Source of the DNA: Hyaloscypha bicolor E
Lineage: Eukaryota > Ascomycota > Leotiomycetes > Helotiales > Hyaloscyphaceae
NCBI RefSeq assembly: GCF_002865645.1
Contig: NW_020194684.1
Location: 2,795,030 to 2,859,029, forward strand
DNA: 64,000 nt
Direction of reading: 5' to 3'
In this document: piece by piece, positions 31,965 to 43,727 of the stretch
How positions within the stretch are numbered: position 1 is the stretch's first letter
Layout: every line of letters starts with the position of its first letter
Made by a program: the position numbers and the translations under genes
Notes under the pieces: generated by a model
Database searches by the model: none
What the model saw: only the letters and a program-made list of their open reading frames with translations
What the model was told of the DNA's origin: nothing

Positions 31965-32811
31965 TCAGAAAGAAAGGAGAACCGCATGCGCAACATCTGC
32001 ATTCTGAGAGACGGAATCACACCCCGTCTTCAGAAAGCAGTTTCCACCGAGGCTCGTCACATTCGCCATATCAGCTCTAAAAGCTACAGCCCCACACGCC
32101 AAATCAGTCGCATTATATGCATTCATGTTCGCACACGCCTGCATACACATATCAAGACTGTATGCCCAGATGGGGAAAATATTTTTCACTTGGCAGTCTT
32201 TACCGCAGGTGACTTGATATCTGAACGTTCTGCCGGTGGGTATGTAGAGGTCGGATATGATTTGACCATCCCCGTCGGGACAGTCAAGCGCTAATGCTGC
32301 TGGTGTTGGAGCGACGAAGGGGGCAGTAGGATCTGAGCTCGAGTTTGATGGGGTCGAAGAATTTGGGCGAGAGGTATTTTGACCATCGGGTGTTGAATTC
32401 ATCGAAGATGATGGACTTAAAGATTGTTAGCGAATCACGGTCGAGGTCAATGGTTGCAAGTAACTCCTAAACCTCGACATACCTGGATGTATGGTACTTT
32501 TGAATTCCCAAAGCTGCTCCAATAGCGATTGCCACCATGATCATCACAGTGAGGAGAACCGCAAGAACAATCGTTGTTTTCCTCCAACCGCGTGCTTTAC
32601 CAGTGTCTCGAGCTTCAGACTTCTTTCCGAAACCATGAGAATATTGAGTTGAGAAATTAGCTCCTTTCCGTGCAGCTTGCGCTTCAAAATCATCAGATTG
32701 TTGCAATGGTTCTGGGTAGTCATGTTGCGCCGGCACTGCCTCAAGTCCGCCGTGAATTCCTGATTTATAATTTATACATTTCATTGTTGCAGCGGGTCCG
32801 TGGGAGAGCAT
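31965..32811 (-). CDS. Single-pass membrane protein with an apple-like Cys-rich ectodomain
   Basis: Exons 32,811-32,483 and 32,415-31,965 (67-nt intron, AG|GTATGT...TTAAG|T) give 259 residues. The start is MLSHGPAATM at 32,811; an upstream in-frame Met adds an unlikely leader. Residues 1-78 are cytosolic and basic near the membrane (GKKSEARDTGKARGWRK). Residues 79-103 form one transmembrane helix (TTIVLAVLLTVMIMVAIAIGAALG). Outside is a Ser/Thr/Pro-rich stalk (about 108-145). A C-terminal domain of about 110 residues follows with Cys in LDCPDG, VTCGKDCQ, MCMQACANMN, LACGAVAF, NCFLKTGCD. This layout (cytosolic tail, one helix, mucin-like stalk, apple/PAN-like domain with C-x3-C...GN-C-x-L-K) is common in filamentous ascomycetes and has no established function. 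Family assignment is by pattern only. Confidence 0.75.
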
Positions 32812-33389
32812 TTTTCTCAAGTTTATCAGGAAGCAGAAAATTTGAAGGTAAACTTGCACTTTATATGCACTGGAACTGGATGACTGAAGGATTTTCACCA
32901 ACAACCCTGAAACCGTGACGGCGCTCCCGCACCAGCAGCCACCGCGAGCCACACAGATGATTCGACAACGAGTGATAGTTTTCTGTTGGTCTTGCCCTGT
33001 TCAGTTTCAGACTGAGATATGCTCGCCCCAGGGCAGCAGAGCATGAACCAATCCTGAAATGCGCCACTGTCTTGCGACCAGACGCACGACCCTAGCCGCC
33101 GAAGAGGAGGAGGTTTCTGCAGAAATAGCAACAGGCAGGAACTCTTTGATGATGGGATGCATATTTCTTGATTGTAATACTTATGGCAATAAACTTATCT
33201 ATAAATCAAACTCCACAAGCAAACACCCTAACATGCTGAGGCGTGCATGATTATAAAGGAAAGGTTCAGGAAGAGCAGCCTGTGTCATCGGTGTTGTCCG
33301 GCTGGCGGTTAGCGATATGCAGTGTAACCCAACCCCCACATTATAATTGTGGGGTCAGTATGGGCATTTCCCGGCAACTGAGTTCTTAT
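32812..33389. other. Intergenic, upstream of membrane-protein gene
   Basis: No coding signal was seen. Ends at the 8-bp target-site copy that begins the hAT element. Confidence 0.45.
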
Positions 33390-33971
33390 CAGTGTGTCAA
33401 ATGAGTAGAGTAGAGTAGAGTAGTGGGTCCTACTCATACTCTACTCAACCAATTATAGCGCTACTCATACTCTACTCATACTCTACTCAAGCTACTCATG
33501 AGTAGTATGAGTAGTGTGAGTAGGTACCCACGTGACAGATACACGTGACAGGCTAGCCTAATTAGGTAAGCCTCCCATCTAGCGCCGCTCTAGCACCAAG
33601 TTTCTACCCAATTAGGCAATGTCATTGCTTAGTACGCGAGCCAAAGGTCAGGGGGAAATCAAGATTCTAAGAAGTATAACTAGTTTATTATTATAGAAAA
33701 TTAATATTTAGCTAGTCTTATACAAGCCATAGCTTACCTTTACTGGGGCTACTTAATAAATATCTTTATTATTTAATTATTATTAAATAAACCTTAGTTT
33801 ATTATTGTCACGTGACGGCTACTCATTACTACTCATACTACTCATGAGTATATACTCTACTCTACTCAAATTTTTAGGACATTACACTACTCATATTCTA
33901 CTCACGCTATTCATGAATATTCATGAGTAGTATGAGTAGCATGAGTAGTTCTTTGATACACTGGTTCTTAT
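33382..33971. mobile_element. Non-autonomous hAT transposon (MITE), 574 bp plus 8-bp target duplication
   Basis: The element spans 33,390-33,963. Its ends are CAGTGTGTCAAA (left) and TTTGATACACTG (right), inverted repeats matching at 11 of 12 positions; CAGTG ends are typical of hAT elements. It is flanked by a perfect direct repeat GTTCTTAT at 33,382-33,389 and 33,964-33,971, the 8-bp duplication made by hAT transposases. Subterminal regions (33,402-33,530 and 33,820-33,952) are packed with GAGTA/TACTC units and TACTCATGAGTA palindromes, as expected of transposase-binding subterminal repeats. There is no coding capacity. GTCACGTGAC-like strings (33,529-33,550 and 33,809-33,816) form a second, inner inverted pair around an AT-rich core. 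Confidence 0.9.
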
Positions 33972-34300
33972 TGTATCGATTCTCTCTTACCCATTCTTTC
34001 CATTTGCCTTTAGACTAACCAGGTTCTACCATTGCGCTTGTGAATGCTTTTCTGTTCCTCATCAATCAAGTCCTTTCCCCGCCTTCTAAATTGCAATTTT
34101 AGTAGATTTATCCAAATCCTCTTCCATGTGAGGTGTTTGTTAATAGGCAATAAGACAATAGAATGAATCAGTGAGTTGTGAAACCACAGTATCAAATTCA
34201 GTACAGAACTAATCTCTGTCCCTCCTGTGAGGTCCAGGGGAGCCTCCTCTAAATAGGAGCTCCCAATAACATACATATATTTAGTAATTCATAAGCCTAA
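33964..34300. other. Transition from gene compartment to AT-rich block
   Basis: Composition is still ordinary up to about 34,260 and then drops abruptly. On the minus strand 34,276-34,010 an 88-codon frame reads protein-like (NKHLTWKRIWINLLKLQFRR, then GKDLIDEEQKSIHKRNGRTW); it may be a fragment of a transposon-encoded protein, but I do not recognise it. Confidence 0.4.
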
Positions 34301-35821
34301 AGCCTATAATATAAACAGTAAATAATTATAATATTGAAGGGGTATTGGTCTCTTTAATTAATACTTGCAACATCCGAGATTCATTACATGCCTTTTGGTC
34401 ACGTGCGACCCTATATATATTATAACTATATCCTTCTCCTAGAATCTTGTTCTCAAGATCCATTAATTCATTCTAGTAAAACATTTAGTTAATTATATAT
34501 TTAATTAAGGTAAACTTCTAGTATTTTAAGAAGTGGTTTTACTAATATAATTTAAGTAATAGATATAAAAATCATTTAATTAGATTAGGGCTAAAAAAGC
34601 AAGAAGAAATAGTAATTATATCCCAGATATAAGGGCTAGTTAATAATCGCGATTTTATTTAGAAACTAAATATTCTAATTAGTCTGATTTAAAATACTAA
34701 GGTACTATTTCATGAAATTAATACTATTTATTGGATCTTATATTAAAATAATCTAAATAGTTTTATAAAAAGAATTTAATGAAATATTTATATAAGAAAC
34801 TCATATAAATATTTCTGAAATTCTAGAGATTATTTACAGGGTTCTAAAAATATATATTAATTAGTTATACTAATTTTTAATTAGAACTAATATAAAAACT
34901 AGTAATTAATTCAGATAATTCTTTATTTTTATAAAAGAACCTCTTTATATTATTATATATTCCTGTTTTTTTTTAATAATTATATATATAATAACTTTTT
35001 TAATTTTTGCTTTTTAGCCTCTTTTTTTACTTTTTTTTAAATCTTTTTTAATTAATTTTATAATATTTGGCTTTATTATTTACTCTTATAATAATAAGTA
35101 TAAAAGCAATCTTATAATCTTCTTTTTTATTACTAGTAAATATTTGAAATATTTCAAGTATTTATTTATTAATTTCTTTATTTTATATATTATAATATTT
35201 AATAAAAAGAATTATAATTATTATAATAAGGGTTCTAAATCCTATATATTAGTAAGTTTTTTAGCTTTAATATTTATTAAAGCTAATATGATTTTAGATT
35301 TCTTATTATTTATTAAAGATTTACTAGTTCTAAAAAAAATATTATTATAACTTTTAAGAAATTTTTTAAAGTATATTTTAAATAATATTACTAATTAGGT
35401 TTTTAAAAACTAGAAGAAGTCTAATATTATATAATATTAGTCACGTGGTATTACTATATGTGACTTAGTATATAGCTAGTACTTTTAGTTTAGTAAATAG
35501 CCTTTAGTTTAATTTAAGCTTTTTATTATTATTATTATATTACTTTATTATAATATTTAATAAGCTTTAAAATTCTATTTCTTGTTTTAATAAAGCTAAT
35601 AAAAACATTACTTAAATTAGTATTCTAAAAATAAGTTTTTCTAATATATTTAAATATTTCTTAATTTCTTTAAAGAATATTATAAAGTTGGTTTTTAAGA
35701 TATTAACTTTATTATCGAGATTTATATCCAGATTTTTATATAATTTATTAGTAATATTTCAAATATTAATAATATAATACTTATAGTTATTATTATAATT
35801 TAATTAGATCAAATATAATAG

Positions 35822-36070
35822 ATTAAACCAGTAATTTAAACTCGGTTATATAACTTTTATTATTATAGTTATAAAATATATAGTTTATATATATTTAGCT
35901 TATATAAAAATAAAACTTTCTTTTTCTTTTTTTAGTTATTTCTTTTTTTAGTTATTTCTTTTTTTTAGTTATTTCTTTTTTTTAGTTATTTCTTTTTTTT
36001 AGTTATTTCTTTTTTTAGTTATTTCTTTTTATATTAATACTATTAGTTTTCTTTATATAAAAGTCTAATT
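35822..36070. repeat. Repeat R1 copy a, containing a 17-bp minisatellite
   Basis: The string around TTTAAACTCGGTTATATAAC...TATAAAATATATAGTTTATATATATTTAG...TTAGTTTTCTTTATATAAA recurs at 37,190-37,352. This copy carries six tandem units of about 17 bp (TTTTTTTAGTTATTTCT) at 35,926-36,032 where the other copy has one. The pair, 1.4 kb apart, could be LTRs of a small decayed element. Confidence 0.55.
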
Positions 36071-37189
36071 TATAATATTAGAAATAACTTCTTTAATTGA
36101 ATTATTATATACTAATATCTAATTCTCGAAATTCTTGGTTTTTATAATAGCTCTCAAAATCTCTAGCTTTTTACTTAATTTTTTTTAAATTAAATAAAAC
36201 GGCTATAAAATAGCTAATAATTACTCTTTTAATAAACTAATATTTTCTTGAAATAAATTCAAGTTTTTAAAAGCCTTATATAAACTTTATAAGCTCGGCT
36301 TAATATAAGAAAAAGTTATTATTATAATTAGTTATCTAATATATTTATATTTAAGAAATTTTAAAAGAAATATATTATTTAAATTATATAATTATAAGCC
36401 AAGCTATAAGTTAATATAAAAAATAATATAATTTTAATATTATTACTTTTAATTATAAGAAAAAGCCTTATTATAAATTATATTATAAATAAAGAATATA
36501 GGCTAATAAGAAATAATTTCGGAGTTATATAATTAATTAAATATTATATATAATACATAAGAAAAAATAAATAATAATAAATAATAAATAATAATACTTT
36601 AATAAAAAAAATTAATCTTTTATAATTTATTATATAAAGTTTAAATATAATCTTATAATTATAGATAAAGTTTTATAATTAAATCGAATTAAATAATTGT
36701 TTTTAAAATCCGGTTTTTTAAAAAAAGCTTTATATAGCTCTTATATTAGTAAAAAAAGCCTAAAAATTTTAAAGGCTATATTATTATTATTTAATAAATA
36801 GTAATAGATTTAAAATAGAACTAAAGTAAAAGTTATTAATTAATAAATACTAGTTTATATAATATTAAAATAATAATAAAAATTATTTTAGAAATATATA
36901 TAATCTTTATATTTGAAATATATATAAAACGGGATTTAAAAAATATTATTAAGGCTTATAAAAAAAGAGGCTATATTTATATTATAATAATACTAGCTAT
37001 TAAATACAGAATTATATATATTTAATACTAATTAAATTAGAGGCTAATTCTAGAAGTTATATATAATAAAAATTAGTATTTTAAAAATATATTAAATTAA
37101 TAAAATTTTAGAGAAACTTAATTTTAGTAATTTTAAAAATAAATAAATCTCTGGCTTTATAAGAAAAAAAGTAATATAATAAATTAGAT

Positions 37190-37352
37190 TTATAATTTAA
37201 ACTCAATTATATAACTTTTATTATTATAGCTATAAAATATATAGTTTATATATATTTAGTTTATATAAAAGCAAAACTTTTTTTCTTTTTTTAATTATTT
37301 CTTCTTATATTAAAACTACTAGTTTTCTTTATATAAAGGCCTAGCCTATAAT
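37190..37352. repeat. Repeat R1 copy b
   Basis: Direct repeat of 35,822-36,070 lacking most of the AGTTATTTC minisatellite units. Differences elsewhere are mostly transitions (for example CTCGG / CTCAA). Confidence 0.55.
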
Positions 37353-37357
37353 ACTAA

Positions 37358-37900
37358 ATAAAAATATATATAAAAAATAGCTTTATTATATAAATAATTA
37401 AAATAAAATAATATAATAATAAAATTAGAAGGCTTATTAGCTATTTTATTATATAAAAATATAATATATATTATATTCTTTTATAATTAGGCTTATTTTC
37501 GAATTATTATAAAACTCAAATATTATTTTTAGAAAAGCTTTTTAGTATTTATATAATTAATTATAATCTTATTTAAATTTAGAATTAATTTACTAGCTTA
37601 GGCCCTTATTATATATTTAGTCTAAAGTTTAACTTAGTTTACTAAAATATTAAAATATTATATAATTTCAGAGTACTAATTAGTTTTAGTTATATAACTT
37701 TATTAAATAGTAATATATTATTTAATTTCAGATATATAAAAACTAGAAAATTTATTATTTTATTATAAATTAATTAGATTAAATAAAAATATATATAAGA
37801 AATAATTTTATTATATAAGTAAATAAATTAAAAAGATATAATAATAAGATTAGAAGTCTTATTAGTTATTTTATTATATAAAAGTATAATATATATTATA
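37358..37900. repeat. Repeat pair R2 (about 120 bp, two copies)
   Basis: 37,358-37,480 and 37,780-37,900 share AAATAAAAATATATATAA...TTTTATTATATAA...AGAAG(G/T)CTTATTAG(C/T)TATTTTATTATATAAAA(A/G)TATAATATATATTA. The copies lie about 420 bp apart in the same direction. Function unknown; likely parts of LTRs. Confidence 0.5.
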
Positions 37901-38029
37901 TAACTAATATATATATAATACTCTTATAATAGTTATTCGGGATTTGATTTTAGAAATTCGGGCCTTTTATAATAGCTAGTATTATATAATTAGTTTTAGC
38001 TAAAGGAATTAGTTTTAGCTAAGGTTCCA

Positions 38030-38215
38030 AGCTATAATTCAAACCAAGCTCGCTTCTAAAGCTCGGCGTTTTAGTAGTCTTGGCCATACCTACTTATCTA
38101 CTACCACACCTCACTCCTTTCTCCTTAGCTTTAAATTCTCAAGATATAGGAAATTATTAATCTTTAAGCCTCGTTCTATTACTTTATTCCTGCCATTATA
38201 TCTTTTATAAAACAT
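38030..38215. other. Less-mutated, GC-richer island inside the AT block
   Basis: This stretch (AACCAAGCTCGCTTCTAAAG, GGCCATACCTACTTATC, ACCACACCTCACTCC) keeps many C and G bases, unlike everything around it. No gene or known motif was recognised. It could be a single-copy fragment that escaped RIP or the 5' region of a younger element. Confidence 0.4.
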
Positions 38216-38859
38216 ATATAGCTATTATAAGTTTTTTATTTTTATTTCTTTTAATATTATTATAATATAATTATATTTTATTAAAAAATAAGTAAATTTC
38301 GAAAAATATTATTTAATTCTTTATTAAGTTTTAAATAAAGCTAATATTTAGTATTTTTATTTTAGAAATTAAGAATTTATAAGAATTAAAATATAATTTT
38401 TATAAGTCTTAATAAAATTCTAGAAAATCTTTATAAATAAAAAACCCAAAAAAAGAATATTTTTATTATTATTTTAGGCCATTTTTTTAATAATTATTTA
38501 GGTTTTCTTTTTCTTTTAAATAGCCATTTTTTTAATAATTTAGAATTCTTTTATAATTTTAAAAAATTATTAAAAGGTAATTTCGGATTTTAAATTATAG
38601 TTTTAGTTATATAATTTTAAAAATTTCTTGAAATTTTTAAAATTAAAAAAAAAATAATTAGATATTATAATTTTTAGGCTAGGCTTTTTATTTAATTAAA
38701 TACTATTATTTCTTATTTCTATTATTTTATTAGTAATTCATAATGGGTTTTATTTATTATTATTATTTATTAATTTCGAAAATTCTTTAAAAAAATATAA
38801 TTATAGCTTTTAATTCTTTTTTATTATATATTTCTTAAAAAAAAAGAAATATAAAAAGT

Positions 38860-39265
38860 TAAATATATTTAGTTATTAATATAGTTATTTTTTTTACAAG
38901 TTATATATATAGTTATAAAACTCGAAATATAAAATATAAATAATAAAATATAAAATATAGTTATATAATTTTATATTTTATAAATAATTTAATTAATAGC
39001 TAGTTTCTATTAAGCTTAATAAATTTAGGAATTATATATTAATATTATAATATTATAATTCTTATTTTTTAAATAAAAACTATTTTATTAATTTTATATA
39101 TTAAATATTTTTAATAAATTAATACTAATTAGTTTATATATATAAATTAGAGAATAGAATTTTTTAAGCTAAAAAATAATTTAATAGCTTATAATAAAAT
39201 TAAACTAATTTATATTAAAAAAGAAAATTATTTATTAATTTTATAAAAAAATATTTAATAGCTAT
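38860..39265. repeat. Repeat R3 copy a (more heavily mutated)
   Basis: Shares a colinear block of about 400 bp with 39,640-40,085, including GTTATATATATA, ATTTAGGAATTATATATTAATA, and TTAATACTAATTAGTTTATATATA. Relative to copy b most differences are C to T or G to A in this copy. LTR-like. Confidence 0.6.
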
Positions 39266-39639
39266 TATAAATATAGTATTTAGGGCTTAGAAAGCAAAAT
39301 AGAAAGTTCTTTATAAAAACGATTTAAAGCTAAAAAAAAGAAAACTAGAATATAAAAAGCTATAAAAAAGTATATATACTTTATAGAATACTAGTTTCTA
39401 AAGAATTTAGCTTTCTAAATATTTCTAATATATTTCAAGTATACTTTTCTAGTAAAGCAGTTATATTATATATATCTAGGAAATAACGAAATATAAATAA
39501 CAGGATATAAGTAATAGAATATAAATAATAGAATATAAGTAATTATATTAGATAACTATATTAGCTAATAAGATTAAAAGCTAAATTATAATAATAATCT
39601 AAAGAAAAAAAACTTTAGTTTTTATTAATTAATAAATAA

Positions 39640-40085
39640 ATAATTATTTAATTATTTAATATTAGTATAGCTATTTCTTTAGAAGTTATATATATAATTA
39701 CAGGATACGAGATACGGGATATAGGTAATAAAATATAGGATACGAGATATAGTTATATAATCTCGTATTCTATAAGTAACTCGACTAGTAAACTAGATTT
39801 CTTTAGGCTTAGCAGATTTAGGAATTATATATTAATACTATAATATTATAATTCCTATTTCTAAATAATAATAACTTTACTAATTAATATAACTAGTATT
39901 TTTATATTTATATAATAATATTATATATTACTAGTAAATTAATACTAATTAGTTTATATATATAGATTAGAGAAGATTTTAGATTAGTTCTAAAAGCATT
40001 TAGTAGTCTAAGACAAATCTAGTCTATTCTATATTAAAGAGGGAAACTACTTATTAACTTTATAAAAGTATTTAGTAGCCTATAG
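39640..40085. repeat. Repeat R3 copy b (less mutated)
   Basis: The partner of 38,860-39,265 in direct orientation. It retains GATACGAGATACGGGATATAGG-type sequence and AACTCGACTAGTAAACTAG where copy a reads AATTTAATTAATAGCTAG. Possibly the second LTR of a very short or deleted element, or a tandem LTR array. Confidence 0.6.
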
Positions 40086-40422
40086 AAAAAATACTAGCTT
40101 TTACTAATTAATAAGTAGTTAGCTATTTAACTATTTATCTATTTAACTTCTACTATCTTTTAAAACTAACTTCTTTTAGCCCTAAGACTATCTTCTTAGA
40201 AACTATCTTTTCTACTTATATAATACCTATATTTATAAGATCTTTTCTCCGGAATATATATCCTATATATATCCTTAAAGCTCTTTAACTACTATTTCGA
40301 TTTTACTATTAAATTAAGTTCTTTGAGCTTTAGTCTCTCCCGGAATTATAATATTTTACTTCCTAAATTTCTTATTATAGACAAAATATTTAAGGGCGAA
40401 ATATTTACTTTAATATATTATT

Positions 40423-40588
40423 AGGTATCTGGGTATCTAGTATCTAAACCAGGCATCTAGTATCTTAATAACCAGATATCTAAATCAGGTATCTAGTATC
40501 TTAACCAGGTATCTAAACTAGGTATCTAGTATCTTAATTAGATATCTAAACTAGATATCTAATATCTGAATTAGATATCTAGATACCT
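40423..40588. repeat. Minisatellite of GGTATCTAGTATCTTAA(C/T)CA-type units
   Basis: About 165 bp of imperfect tandem units built from (A/G)GTATCT(A)G and TATCTAAACCA, with progressively more C-to-T changes toward the right end (GATATCTAAACTAGATATCT). No coding role is apparent. Confidence 0.6.
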
Positions 40589-40739
40589 TTATTACTAAAT
40601 CCTTTTTATAAACCTACTATAAACTACCTTACCTTTAAACCCCTCCTATTATAAACCATATATATATACTAGGGAAAACCTAAACTCGGTTTAGTATAAA
40701 TACTAATAAAAGAAAGAAGCTAATTAAGAAATAAGAGAA

Positions 40740-43347
40740 TGGTATTAATCTAGTAATTATAATAAAGGCTAAAATTCAGAAATATATAATTACTAAGATA
40801 TATTAATATATCTTATATAAAAAGAATAATAATAATCTATAGAATCTATTTTAAAATAACTTTAAAAACTTTAATACTATAATATATAGTCTAATAAACT
40901 ATATATTTATATAGAATCTTTGAACCTAACTTTAGTATAATAGTATTTATATTAAATAGAACTATAGAAATCTTATTATTATATAATTCTTTATTAACCT
41001 TACCTAAAAGGAAATAAAAAGTATATAAAATAAAGCTAATATTATTAATAATAGTCTAATTAGAACAGATCTTTTTTAGAGACTTATTATATTAGTTTAT
41101 TTTATTCTAAATAGAACTAGATATAAAAGAACTAGATAATCTTAGTTAAGAAATCAAGCTATTTATCTATCTCTTCTAAATTAAAGCTATTTACTACTTC
41201 TATTTTTACTATTACTTGTATTATTACTAAACCCGAATTACTATTAATTAATACCTACTATTTTTACTAGAAAGCTTATTAGAAAAGTAATAAAGATATA
41301 TTTTAAAGTATAGAAATATAACGGAACTAATAATAGTTTTAATTATAAACTTACTATCTTTCTTAATATTTACTAATATATAAAGTTTCCTAAAAAGGTA
41401 CTAGTAAGAGCTTTTCTTATTATATTAAAGGAACTAGTATAAGACTATTTCTATAATAACTAGCTCTCGAGCTATATATATAAAGAGGCCTATATAAATA
41501 TCTATAGCTTTTTTAAAGGCCCCGGTTTCTATTATTAAAATTTAGATAAATGAAATACTATTATTTTAGTAATTATAATAGTAAAAAACCCCAAAAAAAA
41601 ATATTTGAGCTTATTTAAATACTAATTAATAACCTATATAAATTATAGTATAGCCTTATTCCTGTCTTATAAAGTACTAAATTCCTATATAATAAGATTA
41701 TTACCTCTTATTAAAGCTTATTAATATACTAATATATAGTCTCGGACTTTTTTAATAATCTCGGCTAGCTTATTAATAAGCTCTAATTAACTATTACTAC
41801 TTATAAGAAAAAATAATATATTAATACCCAGATCTTCTTTACTAATTAATAATACTATTCTCAAAACTTTTTAAACTATTATTTATTCGAAAATTATTAA
41901 TATAGATCCAGCTATAATTTCGGAATCTATAATAACTACTTTAAGTCCTATAATTATAATAATTATATTCCGAAATCGTGTTTTATATATAAGAAACCCG
42001 AATACTATTTATAGAAATATATACTAGAGAAATAAGAGACTAAGAAAGCTTAATTTAAGAATAAAAACATTTACTAATTTAGATCCCGAAATACCCGTAA
42101 CTTTAATAAATACTTTAGTAATATTTATATATAGTATATTACTAAATTTAAAAAAGAAAAAAATAATAAAAATAGTAAAAACAAACTAGTAAGTAATGCT
42201 TTTAAAGCCTTACTAATAGAAATAGATAAAGGAAAGAAATATTATTCTAATTCTTACTTTATTTTTATTAAGAGCTTCCTAGCTACTTCTATAGCCCTTA
42301 TTTCTATTATTTCTATAACTAATACTCTTATAAATAACCTTATTTCTCTTTTTCTTATATATTAGATAATAGATAAAAACTATATCTTAAAGTTTACTAA
42401 ATAAATAAAAAATATCTAGATATTTATAATTAATAATATATTAAGATATAATACTTATTACTTTTATAAAGTTATAATTAATATTAGAGCCTCTAGATTT
42501 TTAATTACTAGTTCTAACTAATTCCAAGCTTTATAGTAAACTAATAATAGTATTAAACTTAATAAAACTACTAAAGATTAAGTTAATATCTAGTTTAATA
42601 TTAGATCTATATTCTCTATTAGATTTATAATAGTAAGAATACTAATTAGGCAAATATAATTCTATATTATATTTATAAAAACTCTATTTCTATTTAGTTT
42701 AGCTAATATAAATAAGCTAGAAATCTATTTTAATAATCTTACTAATTACCTTATTACTTTTATTAGATACTTTATATCTATAATATAATATTTCAAATAC
42801 TTTTTCCTATTTTAGAATACTATTCTATAAAGCTTTATTTCCGAATTCTTTATTTATAATTCCTGCTTTCTTATAAAAATCAAATTATAATATCTATATT
42901 ATTATTTTAATTATTTATTTATTAGTAAGCTCCGAAATATACTAGAATAAATAGGCTATAATATTAATATAAAAGCTTTTAAGTATCTTATAAAATACTA
43001 TAAGTAATACTAGAAATTCAGATAATTACCGGAATAATATTAGCTTTAATTATTATATTATTATTAATATTTTCTATATTTCCGGTAAGCCTATATTTTA
43101 TATTATTAATAAAGGTATTTAATATTAAGCTAGCTAATAGCTTTAAAATATTAGTATATTATATATTTGGAATATTCTAAAATAATATTAAATTAATACC
43201 TATTTAGGTTCTCCTAATTAGATTATAGTAAATACTAGAAAACAATTTACTAGTAAAAAGTTTATTTAGCTTATAAATACTATAGGAACTAAGATTAAAA
43301 TTATTTCTATAAAAGCTTATAATTCTGTCGGAATTATAGAATACTAC
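40740..43347 (+). mobile_element. Ty1/Copia retrotransposon relic (gag, protease, integrase)
   Basis: Read with stops ignored, the plus strand shows a fungal Copia polyprotein. The protease active-site block is decayed from DTGAS to N-I-R-A-S at about 42,480. It is followed by a segment matching the family's conserved order (FNIRSIFSIRF; LFSLANINKLEIYFNN). The integrase core lies at about 42,990-43,345 (ISFNYYIIINIFYISGKPI; then VEAYNSVGIIE-like). The reading stops abruptly at 43,347, where the gypsy-1 LTR begins, so the remainder of integrase and all of RT/RNase H are missing. The gag part (40,740-42,100) is identified only by position. Non-functional. Confidence 0.7.
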
Positions 43348-43727
43348 TATAAGATATATAATAGTAAAGTAATATATAAATAGTTAAGATAAGTAAGCTA
43401 TAAAATAATACTTATAATATAACTAATTTCAAGAATTAATTCTAATAAAAGACTAATTAATACCCTTTTCTAAAGCTAGAAATATTTCTTTATATATTTC
43501 CTAATATTTAGCTAAGCTTATAAAGTATTTTATTTAACTAGGAAATATAATTCTATATAATTTATATAATTCCAATTATTTATATAATTCCAATTATTTA
43601 TATAATTCCAATTATTTATATAATTCCAATTATTTATATAATTCTAATTATAAGCTTTATTTAAAATAGAAAACTAGATTTATAATATCTAATATCTATT
43701 TATATACTATTATATATATCTATTATA
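43348..43727 (-). repeat. Gypsy-1 LTR (left, 3' LTR of the minus-strand element)
   Basis: 380 bp, direct repeat of 63,312-63,638. Ends are TATAAG...CTATTATA, consistent with RIP-mutated TG...CA. It contains five 18-bp tandem units (TTTATATAATTCCAATTA, 43,561-43,650), of which the other LTR has only two. Immediate inner flanks read the gypsy-1 internal region on the minus strand. Confidence 0.7.

Noticed and set aside
33402..33952. Telomeric or subtelomeric repeat from the GAGTA/TACTC runs
   Set aside because: The units are inverted and palindromic, confined between hAT-type ends with an 8-bp target duplication, and are not the fungal TTAGGG repeat.
35144..35350. 68-codon frame in the AT-rich block
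   Set aside because: Composed almost only of Ile, Leu, Phe, Lys, Tyr and Asn, as expected from near-pure A/T sequence; no motif.
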